Positions 27,503 through 37,075 of a DNA stretch of 64,000 nucleotides are shown here, in pieces. The DNA is taken from assembly GCF_030816115.1 (NCBI RefSeq), contig NZ_JAUSXQ010000001.1:4073001-4137000 (forward strand). The letters are read 5' to 3'. The notes beneath the pieces are model-generated. The model saw nothing but the letters and a program-made list of their open reading frames with translations, was not told the origin of the DNA and searched no databases. Both the position numbers and the translations under genes were made by a program. Every line of letters begins with the position of its first letter. Position 1 is the stretch's first letter. Source of the stretch: Chryseobacterium sp. W4I1. GTDB taxonomy: Bacteria > Bacteroidota > Bacteroidia > Flavobacteriales > Weeksellaceae.

Positions 27503-28158
27503 TAGGGTCTGTCTTTTAAGTGTAAATCGGTAACCAGTATTCTTACTTTTTTCATGAAATCTTTTCCCGGATCATCTTTTATCGTAAAATAATTCGGGTC
27601 GGTTTCCTTCCAAAGTTTAGAATCCCTAAAGATACCATATTCTGAATGACCAATAAGATATTCTATATTGTATTTTTTAGTTAAAGCTCTAATTAATTGT
27701 GCGTTTGCTAAAGTTTGCTTTTCTGTAAGCGGCTGATTTCTGCTTCCGATATTTTCAATACCGATGGCGCGGTAATTAAGTCCAATCGTATGTCTTGCAA
27801 ACATATTAGCTTCCATAAGCTGATAAATCGTGCCGTCCCGGTCTACAATATATTGCGAAGAAACATTCAGTGTGCTTTGTTTTTTCAAAGTGCCTCTGGC
27901 AGATTCAAGATGCGTTTTATTGAAATACTTATAATTGGTTTCCACCGTTCCTCCTGCTGTATAATGCAGTACAATTATTTTGGGTGAGATCGTGGGTTTA
28001 TTCTGAATGATGTTATAATGGTCTTTTAAATATTCCAGACTAAGGCGGGCTCTTTCGGGAGAATAATCAATCGGTTTATTAATGATTGGAAATTCCGCAG
28101 TTTGAGCTTTCGTACAGTAGGCAATCAATATAAATAATGCATAGATCAGGTTTTTCAT
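27502..28158 (-). CDS. secreted N-acetylmuramoyl-L-alanine amidase (Amidase_2)
   Basis: A 218-residue protein with a signal peptide (MKNLIYALFILIAYCTKAQ). It has an Amidase_2/PGRP-type zinc amidase domain: IIVLHYTAGGT with the first zinc His, SSQYIVDRDGTIYQLM, AIGIENIG, and LIGHSEYGI with the later His. It should cleave the bond between N-acetylmuramic acid and L-alanine in peptidoglycan. Sitting between hemC and hemD is unusual. It lies 8 bases below the DUF1287 gene and overlaps hemD by one base. Confidence 0.88.
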   Translation of the reverse strand: MKNLIYALFILIAYCTKAQTAEFPIINKPIDYSPERARLSLEYLKDHYNIIQNKPTISPKIIVLHYTAGGTVETNYKYFNKTHLESARGTLKKQSTLNVSSQYIVDRDGTIYQLMEANMFARHTIGLNYRAIGIENIGSRNQPLTEKQTLANAQLIRALTKKYNIEYLIGHSEYGIFRDSKLWKETDPNYFTIKDDPGKDFMKKVRILVTDLHLKDRP

Positions 28159-28166
28159 AAAGATGC

Positions 28167-28745
28167 TTATTTTTGGTATTGATAATGTCCTGTGATTGTA
28201 TATTTGAAAAGGACATCCTCCACAACCTGTCCACTTCCTATATTATGTACGATCAGAAACCTCTTTCCGTCAGCTGATTTTTTATTCACAACAATTCCGA
28301 TGTGCGTCAAATTTCCAGGTAAAATCCAGGTAACAATATCTCCGGGAATATATAAGGCGGGATTGGTTTCAATAGACTTTTCTTTTCCAAATTTAGAAAA
28401 AAAGACGGCAAGATTGGGAACCCTGCGATGGTCAATATTCGTGTCTGGCTTTTTTAATCCCCAGGTTTTCGGATATTTCGAAAAGTTTTTTACCATATCC
28501 TCATGTACTTCCTTTTGAAGATCAATGCCAAGTTTTCGGTAGCTCCTAATAATGACATCCGTACAGACTCCCTTGTCTGCAGGGACATCTCCGTTGGGAT
28601 ATTTCAGGACAAAATAGGTCGGATCATATTTAATTGTACGGTCTACGAGGCTCAATGCAGAAGCAGACAATTGAAGCGCAAATTTATTCTGTGCATTAAC
28701 GAATACACAAAGTAGAAATATGAATAAAAAAAAGGATTTTTTCAT
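28167..28745 (-). CDS. DUF1287 secreted protein (NlpC/P60-like fold expected)
   Basis: A 192-residue exported protein with signal MKKSFFLFIFLLCVFVNAQ. The family pattern is visible: DRTIKYDPTYFVLKYPNGDVP, GVCTDVIIRSYRKLGID (conserved Cys), then VPNLAVFFSKFGKE, PGDIVTWILPGNLTHIGIV (conserved His), and FLIVHNIGSGQVVEDVLF. DUF1287 is distantly related to the NlpC/P60 cysteine peptidases, so a cell-wall or amide-bond hydrolase is plausible but unproven. It pairs with the amidase gene inside the haem cluster. Confidence 0.85.
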   Translation of the reverse strand: MKKSFFLFIFLLCVFVNAQNKFALQLSASALSLVDRTIKYDPTYFVLKYPNGDVPADKGVCTDVIIRSYRKLGIDLQKEVHEDMVKNFSKYPKTWGLKKPDTNIDHRRVPNLAVFFSKFGKEKSIETNPALYIPGDIVTWILPGNLTHIGIVVNKKSADGKRFLIVHNIGSGQVVEDVLFKYTITGHYQYQK

Positions 28746-28791
28746 TGTTTCTGCACTTGGGAAAATAAAAGTATAAACCTTGGTAAAATTC

Positions 28792-29700
28792 CTAATAAGA
28801 ATTTTTAATTTCCGTCATCAGCTCCTTACCTCCATTTTCAAGAACGATCTTTGCGAACTTTTCTCCAAAATTCTCAATCTCGTTATACTCGAAGTTTTCG
28901 TCGGTAGCGATGCAGTTTTTGCCGTCCAGAGAACATAAAGCTGCCTTGAAACGGATCTGGTTTTCGATGATTTCTGCATAAGCGCCGATAGGAGCGGTAC
29001 ATCCGCCTTCCAGAGTGCTCAGGAAATTTCTTTCGATTTCTACACAGATCTGGGTATTCTTATGATTAATCTCACTTAGGATCTGATTGATCTCTGTTTT
29101 GTCCGAATGACCGGCCACAGCAATTGCTCCCTGGGAAGCAGCCGGAATCATCAGTGGAAGCATCTCATAATCAATGTCCATCTTCATTCTTTTGATTCCT
29201 GCCAGTGATAAAATGGTGGCATCAAAATCTCCATCTTCCAGTTTCTGAAGACGGGTCTGGATATTCCCGCGTATATCTGAAAATTCAGCGTAAGGATAAT
29301 TCTTTAACCAGAATGCTCTTCTTCTCAAGCTGCTGGTTGCGAGCTTAAGTTCGTGGAATTCTTTATTTCTTGCAGATTCCTTTCTGATCAGTACGTCCTG
29401 TGGAAAATCCCTTTCCAGATAAGAAATGATCTCAATGTTTTGAGGAAGCAGGGTTGGAACGTCTTTTAAAGAGTGTACGGCAATATCAATTTCGTCATTC
29501 AGTAATGCGACATCAAGGTCTCTAGTGAAAACCCCGGTGATCCCTAAAGAATAAAGTGGTTGGGTTAGGTTTTTATCGCCTGAAGATACAATAGGGACGA
29601 TTTCCGTTAAATAATTACGGTTTTGAAGGTGCCTCGCAACTTCTCTTGCCTGCCAAAGTGCCAATGCGGAATTTCTTGTTCCGATTCTAATGCTTTTCAT
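28792..29700 (-). CDS. hemC: porphobilinogen deaminase (hydroxymethylbilane synthase)
   Basis: From the ATG at 29698-29700 the product is 302 residues (MKSIRIGTRNSALALWQA). A TTG 24 bases upstream would add eight residues of unlikely sequence. The dipyrromethane cofactor Cys is Cys234 (LEGGCTAPIGA). LKDVPTLLP and SLRRRAFW are family motifs. It polymerises four porphobilinogens into hydroxymethylbilane. The start overlaps hemA by 14 bases. Confidence 0.94.
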   Translation of the reverse strand: MKSIRIGTRNSALALWQAREVARHLQNRNYLTEIVPIVSSGDKNLTQPLYSLGITGVFTRDLDVALLNDEIDIAVHSLKDVPTLLPQNIEIISYLERDFPQDVLIRKESARNKEFHELKLATSSLRRRAFWLKNYPYAEFSDIRGNIQTRLQKLEDGDFDATILSLAGIKRMKMDIDYEMLPLMIPAASQGAIAVAGHSDKTEINQILSEINHKNTQICVEIERNFLSTLEGGCTAPIGAYAEIIENQIRFKAALCSLDGKNCIATDENFEYNEIENFGEKFAKIVLENGGKELMTEIKNSY

Positions 29701-30961
29701 TGAATTCGTTGTTTGGTTGTTCAACTAATATTTCGTGCATTAATTTACTAATTTCTTCGGCTTTTAAAGGATTATCGATGATAAATTTTGCAAAACGGTT
29801 GGTGATTTTCTGGATCATTTTGTCAGAAAGCTCCATGTCCGTGATATTTATGTATTTATTTTTTTTGTAAAAGTTATGCATTTCATTGCGTTCCATATTC
29901 TTCAGAACTGCTTTGAAATGGTGGATATTTGGAGCGAGCTTTCTCTTTTTTTCCCACTCAAGGAAGTCTTTCATCAGTTCCTTGATAATTTTTTCAGCTT
30001 TGGGAATCTCTTTTTCCCTTTGCTGAATGGTTTCCTGAATCTGTTTTGAAAGCTCATCCACATCGATCAGGGTTACATTTTCATTTTCTGTAACATTCTT
30101 TTCAACATTATGCGGAATAGAAAGGTCGATCACTAAAGTTTCCTTTCCGTTCGGGAAATGGGATTTGTTGACAATCGGGTGTTTGGCTCCCGTTGCAACG
30201 ATAAGAATATCCGTGTTTTTCAATTCTTCATCAAATTCAGAATAATCAACATGGGGAATATTGTATTTTTCGGAAATTTTTTCAGCTTTCTCCTGCGTTC
30301 TGTTGGCAATTTTAATTTTAGGCTGGTAAACATGTTTTACCAGGTTTTCAACTGTATTTTGCCCGATCTCACCTACCCCTAAAAGAAGAATATTTTTCTC
30401 CGTGATTTTCTTTTGACTGTTCAGGATATAATGAACGGCCGCATAGGAAACCGAAGCAGCACCGTTGGAAATTCCCGTTTCATTTTTAATTCTTTTCGAA
30501 ATTTGGATGGCAGCGTTAATCGCTCTTTCCAGATACGGATTAGAATTCTGTCTTTCTTTTTTGAATCGGCTGTATGCTTTTTTTATCTGCCCGATGATCT
30601 CAAAATCACCGATGATCTGGCTTTCCAGTCCCGCTGCCACTCTGAACAGGTGAATCAGCGCCTCTTCTTTGGTCAGAATATTCGCAAACTGCAGGAAGTC
30701 TGTAAGATGCACTCCAATGGTTTTGCAGTATTCTTCGGCTACCAGAAGATAGTTCGGTGAAGTGGTATAGATCTCCGTCCTGTTACAGGTAGAAACTACA
30801 AATGCATCTCCTAAATCCACATTGTGAATTCTGGTGACGAAGTTCTTGATGTTCTCATCAAAAAATGCAAATTTCCCTCTCGTTTCTACATCGGCCTTTT
30901 CGTAACTGATGGAAAGCACAGCAAAATTCGATGTTTGATGGATGTTGGAATATTGTAACAT
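29687..30961 (-). CDS. hemA: glutamyl-tRNA reductase
   Basis: From the ATG at 30959-30961 the product is 424 residues. The catalytic Cys is Cys59 (VVSTCNRTEIY). The NADPH-binding GVGEIG lies at about 195-200, and a helical dimerisation domain follows. The enzyme reduces glutamyl-tRNA to glutamate semialdehyde, the first step of C5 haem synthesis. It heads the cluster hemA-hemC-DUF1287-amidase-hemD-hemE. A TAnnTTTG element 10 bases upstream implies a very short leader. A Fur-box-like sequence lies just above that. Confidence 0.94.
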   Translation of the reverse strand: MLQYSNIHQTSNFAVLSISYEKADVETRGKFAFFDENIKNFVTRIHNVDLGDAFVVSTCNRTEIYTTSPNYLLVAEEYCKTIGVHLTDFLQFANILTKEEALIHLFRVAAGLESQIIGDFEIIGQIKKAYSRFKKERQNSNPYLERAINAAIQISKRIKNETGISNGAASVSYAAVHYILNSQKKITEKNILLLGVGEIGQNTVENLVKHVYQPKIKIANRTQEKAEKISEKYNIPHVDYSEFDEELKNTDILIVATGAKHPIVNKSHFPNGKETLVIDLSIPHNVEKNVTENENVTLIDVDELSKQIQETIQQREKEIPKAEKIIKELMKDFLEWEKKRKLAPNIHHFKAVLKNMERNEMHNFYKKNKYINITDMELSDKMIQKITNRFAKFIIDNPLKAEEISKLMHEILVEQPNNEFNEKH

Positions 30962-30970
30962 AAGCAGTCG

Positions 30971-30978
30971 CAAATTTA
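30971..30978 (-). promoter_or_regulatory. -7 element of hemA
   Basis: The minus strand reads TAAATTTGC, matching TAnnTTTG, only 10 bases above the hemA ATG, so the transcript would have almost no leader. Confidence 0.45.
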
Positions 30979-31003
30979 CGGTTTTTTTAATTAAGTAACC
31001 TCT

Positions 31004-31025
31004 GATAATGTATATGATAATTATC
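31004..31025 (-). promoter_or_regulatory. Fur-box-like site upstream of hemA
   Basis: GATAAT, six bases (GTATAT), then GATAATTATC give two GATAAT hexamers and a 10-base palindrome. This partly fits the Fur 19-mer (repeats of GATAAT). It lies about 43-64 bases upstream of hemA, so iron control of haem synthesis is plausible, but the match is imperfect. Confidence 0.3.
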
Positions 31026-31308
31026 GTGAAAAACTATGGTGAGAAGGGAGAAAAATGAAATAGAAAGTTTGAAAATGTCAGCGTAATAGCAGAGCGGTGA
31101 ATAAGAAAATATTTTATAGTCAGTATTTTATCATTTTTTAACAAAGCCCTTTTGCTGTTTTCCATGGAAATACTTCTGTCTCCCGTCTTAACGCTTTCTC
31201 CCATTAATTTTAGTTTAAATCAGGCTCTGTAAATGATTAAAGCAAAAGTTAATATAGAATTATAAATTTTAATAAAATTTTAACCAAATTATATGCTCGT
31301 TAAATTTC

Positions 31309-31335
31309 TTTGGTAGTGTTAAATTTATATCTTTG
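31309..31335 (+). promoter_or_regulatory. promoter of the mreBCD-mrdA-rodA operon
   Basis: TTTG at 31309-31312 and TATCTTTG at 31328-31335 match the Bacteroidota promoter elements, spaced 15 bases. The mreB ATG follows 24 bases later. The rest of the divergent hemA-mreB gap (30962-31359) shows no further gene. Confidence 0.55.
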
Positions 31336-31359
31336 TAAACTTAAAATCAGAAGAAAAAT

Positions 31360-32385
31360 ATGAGTTTATTCGATATGTTTACGCAAGAAATTGCGATAGA
31401 CCTTGGTACTGCCAATACCCTTATCATCCATAATAATAAAATTGTTATAGATCAGCCGTCAATTGTTGCAATTGAACGTTCTACGGGTAGGCCAATTGCG
31501 GTCGGTGAGCAGGCTAAGCATATGCAGGGTAAAACTCATGAGGATATCAAAACCATCCGTCCGCTGAAGGATGGGGTGATTGCAGATTTCCATGCTTCTG
31601 AACATATGATCAAGGAATTTATCAAAAAAATTCCTGGAATTAAAGGTAAATTCATACAGCCGGCACTGAGAATCGTTATCTGTATCCCTTCTGGTATTAC
31701 TGAAGTTGAAAAAAGAGCGGTAAGAGATTCTGCTCAGAAAGTCAACGCAAAAGAAGTAAGGCTGATCTACGAACCAATGGCTGCTGCAATAGGAGTCGGG
31801 ATCGACGTACAGAAGCCTGAGGGTAATATGATCATCGACATAGGTGGTGGTACTACGGAAATTGCTGTAGTAGCATTAGGAGGTATCGTATGTGACAAGT
31901 CTGTGAAAATTGCAGGTGACGTATTTACCAATGATATCGCTTACTATCTTAGAACTCATCATAACCTTTACATCGGGGAAAGAACGGCAGAAAGAATCAA
32001 AATTGAAGTAGGTTCTGCTGTAGAAGATCTTGATGTGGACATTGAAGATATCCCGGTACAAGGTAGAGACCTGATTACAGGGAAACCTAAAGAGATCATG
32101 GTAGGCTACAAAGAAATTGCACGTGCACTGGATAAATCTATCATCAGAATTGAAGATGCAGTAATGGAAACACTTTCTCTTACTCCACCGGAACTGGCTG
32201 CTGATATTTACAAAACAGGGATTTATCTTGCCGGAGGAGGTGCTTTATTGAGAGGTCTTGCGGACAGATTACATAAAAAGACCGGTCTTCCTGTATTTGT
32301 TGCAGAAGATCCGTTAAGAGCTGTAGTTCGCGGAACCGGTATTGCCCTTAAGAATATGGATAAATTCAATTTCTTAATTAAATAA
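31360..32385 (+). CDS. mreB: rod shape-determining protein MreB
   Basis: A 341-residue bacterial actin. Phosphate-binding loops are visible: IAIDLGTANTLIIHN (residues 11-25) and MIIDIGGGTTEIAVVALGG (about 157-175). IYLAGGGALLRGLAD (about 288-302) is the adenosine-binding part. MreB filaments guide lateral cell-wall synthesis. It is the first gene of the elongasome operon and is full length. Confidence 0.95.
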   Translation: MSLFDMFTQEIAIDLGTANTLIIHNNKIVIDQPSIVAIERSTGRPIAVGEQAKHMQGKTHEDIKTIRPLKDGVIADFHASEHMIKEFIKKIPGIKGKFIQPALRIVICIPSGITEVEKRAVRDSAQKVNAKEVRLIYEPMAAAIGVGIDVQKPEGNMIIDIGGGTTEIAVVALGGIVCDKSVKIAGDVFTNDIAYYLRTHHNLYIGERTAERIKIEVGSAVEDLDVDIEDIPVQGRDLITGKPKEIMVGYKEIARALDKSIIRIEDAVMETLSLTPPELAADIYKTGIYLAGGGALLRGLADRLHKKTGLPVFVAEDPLRAVVRGTGIALKNMDKFNFLIK

Positions 32386-32413
32386 TTTTAACCTTTTACG
32401 ACAATATATCTGA

Positions 32414-33268
32414 ATGGGATTTTTGCTGAGATTATTTTCGAAGAATGCTCTTTTTGTCTTCTTTATATTCCTGCAGATTGTTGCTCTGGTTCTGATATTC
32501 TCTAAAAATGCCATGCAGAAATCATGGGTGGCAGGCCAGTCAGCTGCGCTGAATTCTTGGATTTCAGGATATATTGATGAAGGAGTTTCTTATCTGAAGC
32601 TGAAACAGATCAATGAAGATCTTGTGGCTCAGAACAAATCCCTGATGACCCAGCTTTATGGGAAAGAAGGAGGAAAGAATCCTGTATTCAAAAAAGTTCA
32701 TGATACTTTGGGAGGTGGCCAGATCTATACTTTCGTAGATGGGGAGATTGTTTTCAATAGTATCAACAGAAGAAACAATTACTTTACCATCAACCGTGGC
32801 CGCAGAGACGGAGTTTTCCCGCAGATGGGCGTTATGGCTCCGAAAGGGATTGCCGGAATTGTAATCAATTCTACAGACAGTTATGCTTTGGTACAGTCTG
32901 TTTTAAGTGTTAATAGGATCAGGATCAATGCTTCGCTTAAAAATTCAGGATATTTCGGGACTTTAACCTGGAACGGTGATAATTCAAGAGTGATGCACCT
33001 TGCAGATATTCCTAAATATGTTGCTTTAAAAGTAGGCGATACCGTTGTTACAGACGGAAAATCCGCTATTTTTCCTAAAGGTGTAATGATTGGAACCATC
33101 GCTGGGTATTCCGTAGATAATAAAACCGGTTTCTGGGACATTTCCGTAGAGCTGAGCGAAAAAATGGGTGCTTTAAGTAAAGTATTCGTCGTGAAAAATC
33201 TTAAAAAGGCCGAAGTACAAAGAATTCAGGATACATTACAGACGGTAATAAAAAAAGAAAATGATTAG
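32414..33268 (+). CDS. mreC: rod shape-determining protein MreC
   Basis: A 284-residue inner-membrane protein. One N-terminal membrane segment (about 12-30) is followed by a coiled coil (KLKQINEDLVAQNKSLMTQL) and the two periplasmic beta domains of MreC (for example FFTINRGRRDGVFPQMGVMAP, in segments, and GDTVVTDGKSAIFPKGVMIG). MreC links MreB to PBP2 and RodA. Its end overlaps mreD by 8 bases. Confidence 0.93.
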   Translation: MGFLLRLFSKNALFVFFIFLQIVALVLIFSKNAMQKSWVAGQSAALNSWISGYIDEGVSYLKLKQINEDLVAQNKSLMTQLYGKEGGKNPVFKKVHDTLGGGQIYTFVDGEIVFNSINRRNNYFTINRGRRDGVFPQMGVMAPKGIAGIVINSTDSYALVQSVLSVNRIRINASLKNSGYFGTLTWNGDNSRVMHLADIPKYVALKVGDTVVTDGKSAIFPKGVMIGTIAGYSVDNKTGFWDISVELSEKMGALSKVFVVKNLKKAEVQRIQDTLQTVIKKEND

Positions 33269-33767
33269 CAGGACTCTATTTACCGACATATTGATCATGA
33301 TCTTCCTGGTTGCATTACAGATTTTTGTACTGAACAGGATCACGATATTCGGAAAGTACACCCCGGTTCTTTACCCGGTGTTTGTCATGTTTTATCCTTT
33401 CTTCAGAAATAAATACCAGTTTTTAGCTTTAAGCTTTTTAATAGGACTTTCCGTAGATGCGTTCCTATATTCATGGGGGATCAATGCTTTTGCAACGACT
33501 CTGATTGCTTATTTCAGGACGCTGATCTTCAGAACTTCCACAGATACTTCCACAGACTTCTTCTCATTTCAGTCCCTGCAGTGGGCGCAGTTCTTATTAT
33601 TTCTGTTTTCAAGTATCTTCCTGCACCAGCTATTAGTGCAGTACATTGAATTTTTTAAATTTAGCCGTTTTTTCGAAATATTACTTAATGTAGTGATCAC
33701 AAGTATAATTTCCTTTATATTTATAGTGGTTTACGCATTAATATTTAAAATCAAACAAAAAGTTTGA
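33261..33767 (+). CDS. mreD: rod shape-determining protein MreD
   Basis: A 168-residue integral membrane protein with about five hydrophobic helices, a size and position diagnostic for MreD. It includes GLSVDAFLYSWGINAFATTLIAY. It overlaps mreC by 8 bases and mrdA by 4 bases (TTGA), so all three are likely coupled. Sequence conservation of MreD is low; the assignment leans on context. Confidence 0.9.
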   Translation: MISRTLFTDILIMIFLVALQIFVLNRITIFGKYTPVLYPVFVMFYPFFRNKYQFLALSFLIGLSVDAFLYSWGINAFATTLIAYFRTLIFRTSTDTSTDFFSFQSLQWAQFLLFLFSSIFLHQLLVQYIEFFKFSRFFEILLNVVITSIISFIFIVVYALIFKIKQKV

Positions 33768-35771
33768 ACACACGTTATTTAAAAATCTTTGCCGTTCTTG
33801 TAGTCATCGCTCTTATTTTTGTAGCGAGGCTTTCTTATTTACAGCTGTTTACAGACCGTTATGCTTTAAATGCTGCCAATACCTCCATTAAAACTGAATA
33901 TGTTATTCCACAGAGAGGTGTGGTTTTTGACAGAAACGGTAAGATCCTAGTAGGAAATCAGCCTGCTTACGAGATCTCCTTTACCCAGGCTCTCATGAAG
34001 CCGGATTTTGATACTCTCGGATTCTGCAGCCTTATGCAGATCAGCAAAACTGATTTTATCAAAAGGATTGATCTCATTAAAAAAGAAAAATACTATTCCA
34101 AGCTGACTCCTATGACTTTTCTGAAGGATCTCAGCAGAGAAGATATCGCCAGAGTGCAGGAAATTATTTTCAAATATCCCGCATTTAGCATTGTGTCTAG
34201 ACCTCAGCGACAGTACGAAGTGGCAACTTCAGGCAATCTTTTAGGATACACCAGTGAGGTGAATGAAAGAGAAATAAAAAAAGATTCCACGTATTATTTG
34301 CCCGGGGATTTTATTGGAAAAACAGGAGTTGAAAAATCATATGAAAAAGAACTCCGTGGGGTAAAAGGAATAAAGTATATTCAAAAGGATATCAGACTCA
34401 GAAATATAGGATCTTATAAAAACGGAACACTAGACAAGGACGTAATTACCGGAAAAGATATTACGCTAACCATTGACTATGACCTTCAAAGAATGGCAGA
34501 AGAAATGCTTGTTGACAAGCATGGTGCAATTGTAGCCATAGATCCGAACAATGGTGAAATTCTAACGTTGGCTACAGGTCCGGACATTGATCCAAACCTA
34601 TTTACAGGTCCCTATAAATCTAAAAACCTTTATGCCCTGTCAAAAGATACCCTGTACGAAAACAAACCTACGTTTGATAGGTCTGTGCAGGCAGCTTATC
34701 CACCGGGTTCTACTTTCAAGCTGCTTACTGCCCTGGCAGGAATGCAAATGGGAGTAATGGATGAAAATACAATTTTCCCTTGTGGCGGAGGTTTTTTCTA
34801 TAAAGGACTAAGAATTAAAGGACATGGAGGAGCTGAGCCATTGATTCCGTCTATTCAGGTTTCAAGTAACTGTTATTTCTCCCACGCTTATATAGCGATT
34901 ATGAATAAATATCCAGGTGACCCTTCCAGAGGAGTGGATGAATGGAAAAAGATCATGAGTAGCTTTTGGGGTTGGTGAATTCCTGAATAATGATATTGCA
35001 GTTGGCTCGCCGGGAAGAATTCCTTCAGGTAAGTTTTACGAAAAAAGAACAGGTAAAAAAGACTGGAGCTCTGCCTATACAATGAATGGTTCTATTTTCA
35101 ACGGGATGGGTCAGGGAGATGTTCTTGTCACTCCTCTTCAGTTGGCTAATTATGTTGCTGCCATTGCTAATAAAGGGTGGTTTTATACTCCTCATATCGT
35201 TAAATCTATTGATGGAAAACCTAATCCGGACCCGAGATTCAAAACAAAACATAAAACACTTGTAGATCCCAAGCACTTCGAGCCAGTACTTAAAGGTATG
35301 GAGGCTGTAGTATTAAGAGGTACTGCGAGAAGCTTAAAATCCAATGATTTTACACAACTTGCGAAAACAGGAACTGCACAGGTTCCCCAAGGAAAAGATA
35401 ACTCTATTTTTGTTTTAATTGCACCAGCTGATAAACCTAAAATCGTTGTGGCTGCAGTAATGGAGCATGCAGGATTTGGAGCTACATGGGCCGGGCCTGC
35501 CTGTACCGTGATTGCTGAAAAATACATTACCGGAGATCTGAAAAGAGAGAACCTTTATAAGAAAATGACCAGTGCCAGCTTTATGCCTGAGTACAAAAGA
35601 CAGTGGGTTGCTGATCTTAAACGTAAAGGACTATACAAAGATCCTAAGGCAGACTCTGCGACTTTAAAAAGAAAACAGGACAGCCTGAACTTTATTAAAG
35701 CGCAAAAAGCAAAACTGCAGAAAAAAATAGAAGAGGAAACCAAGAACAATACTAAAAATACAAAGCGATGA
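33764..35771 (+). pseudogene. mrdA: mrdA, penicillin-binding protein 2, frameshifted by one base
   Basis: The frame opens at a TTG at 33764 overlapping the mreD stop, encodes the N-terminal part and most of the transpeptidase, then stops at 34976-34978 (SSFWGW). Deleting one T of the run TTTT at 34964-34967 restores SSFGVGEFLNNDIAVGSPG. The frame then runs to 35769-35771, a 668-residue PBP2. It has all class B motifs: STFK (in PPGSTFKLLT), SSN (VSSNCYFSH) and KTGT (AKTGTAQVPQ). PBP2 cross-links lateral wall with RodA and is normally essential, so a residual sequencing error is likelier than true loss. Confidence 0.9.
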
Positions 35772-36997
35772 AATGGGCAGAAGGAATAGATAAGCTGGGT
35801 CTGGGACTGTATTTCCTGCTTTGTATATTTGCAATTGCGAATATTTACAGTGTTGACCAGAAATTGGGAGAAAAACAGTTGATCTTTTTTGGTATTTCTT
35901 TGTTTGTGGGACTCCTGATTTTTTTCAGCAGAAGCAAATTCTTTGAAAATATGTCCGGTATCATTTACATTGGAGGAGTTTTACTTTTGATAGGGCTTTT
36001 TCCTTTTGGTAAGGAAATTCTTGGTCAGAAGAACTGGTATAAATTCGGAAGCTTTACGATGCAACCGGTAGAATTTGCAAAAATAGGCACAGCACTTATG
36101 GTTGCCAATTATATTTCAGGACCGGATTTTAATTTAAGTAATAGAAAATCTTTATTAACGATATTAGCCATTATCGGGATTCCGGCAGTTGTTGTACTGG
36201 CAATTCCTGATGTAGGCTCGTTATTAGTTTTTACCGCATTTTTTGTTGCCTTGTACAGAGAGGGGTTAAATGGTTTACTTTTCGGTATTGGATTCCTTTT
36301 TGCCGGCGTTTTCCTTATTTCGTTAGCTGTAAACCCTTTGTATGTTGTTGGCGTTATTCTGTTAATTGCGGCAGGGTGGATCGCAATGAATTATTATAAA
36401 ATGTCCTGGAACGTTATCTCCATTGGAAGTATTGTGGGATCTATTCTGCTTTTATGTGGATTGGCTTTTGCATCACCTTACATTTTAGAAAAACTTCCTA
36501 AGCACCAGAGAGAGAGAATTGAGGTTCTTTATAAAGGGGAAAAAGCATTCAGAGATACATCAGGATACAACTTATTATATTCAAAAACGGCCATCGGATC
36601 CGGTGGAGTTTTAGGAAAAGGATACCGTGAAGGATCCGTAACACAGGGAAAATTTGTTCCAGAACAGGAAACTGACTATATTTTCTGTACCGTAGGTGAA
36701 GAATGGGGCTTTGTGGGCAGTGCAATTCTGGTATTATGCTATATGGTTTATATTGGTCGTATCTATTATCTCGCTGAAAAACAGAAGTCGACCTTTAACC
36801 GTGTATTTGGATATTGTTTTGCTTCCATCCTCATGATGCACTTTACCATCAATTTAGGAATGGTTATGGGGCTTTTTCCTACTGTTGGTATTCCTCTTCC
36901 TTATTTCAGTTATGGAGGTAGTTCACTGCTTGCCTTTTCTATGATGACTTTCATCTTCTTTAAACTTAATTATTCGGATAAAAACAGTTTAGTTTAA
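35768..36997 (+). CDS. rodA: rod shape-determining protein RodA (SEDS glycosyltransferase)
   Basis: A 409-residue SEDS-family membrane protein with about ten helices. Family marks include MQPVEFAKIGTALMVA, AIPDVGSLLVF (the conserved Asp), the long loop with RIEVLYKGEKAFRDTSGYN, GKGYREGSVTQGKFVPEQETDYIF, and GLFPTVGIPLPYFSYGGSS. RodA is the peptidoglycan polymerase paired with PBP2. Its ATG overlaps the mrdA stop (ATGA at 35768). Confidence 0.94.
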   Translation: MKWAEGIDKLGLGLYFLLCIFAIANIYSVDQKLGEKQLIFFGISLFVGLLIFFSRSKFFENMSGIIYIGGVLLLIGLFPFGKEILGQKNWYKFGSFTMQPVEFAKIGTALMVANYISGPDFNLSNRKSLLTILAIIGIPAVVVLAIPDVGSLLVFTAFFVALYREGLNGLLFGIGFLFAGVFLISLAVNPLYVVGVILLIAAGWIAMNYYKMSWNVISIGSIVGSILLLCGLAFASPYILEKLPKHQRERIEVLYKGEKAFRDTSGYNLLYSKTAIGSGGVLGKGYREGSVTQGKFVPEQETDYIFCTVGEEWGFVGSAILVLCYMVYIGRIYYLAEKQKSTFNRVFGYCFASILMMHFTINLGMVMGLFPTVGIPLPYFSYGGSSLLAFSMMTFIFFKLNYSDKNSLV

Positions 36998-37075
36998 ATT
37001 GTTATAGTGCAGAAGTTTTTAATACTTCCTTAAAATCCGTTTATCAGCCTTAATATAACTCACATAATTACTGTC

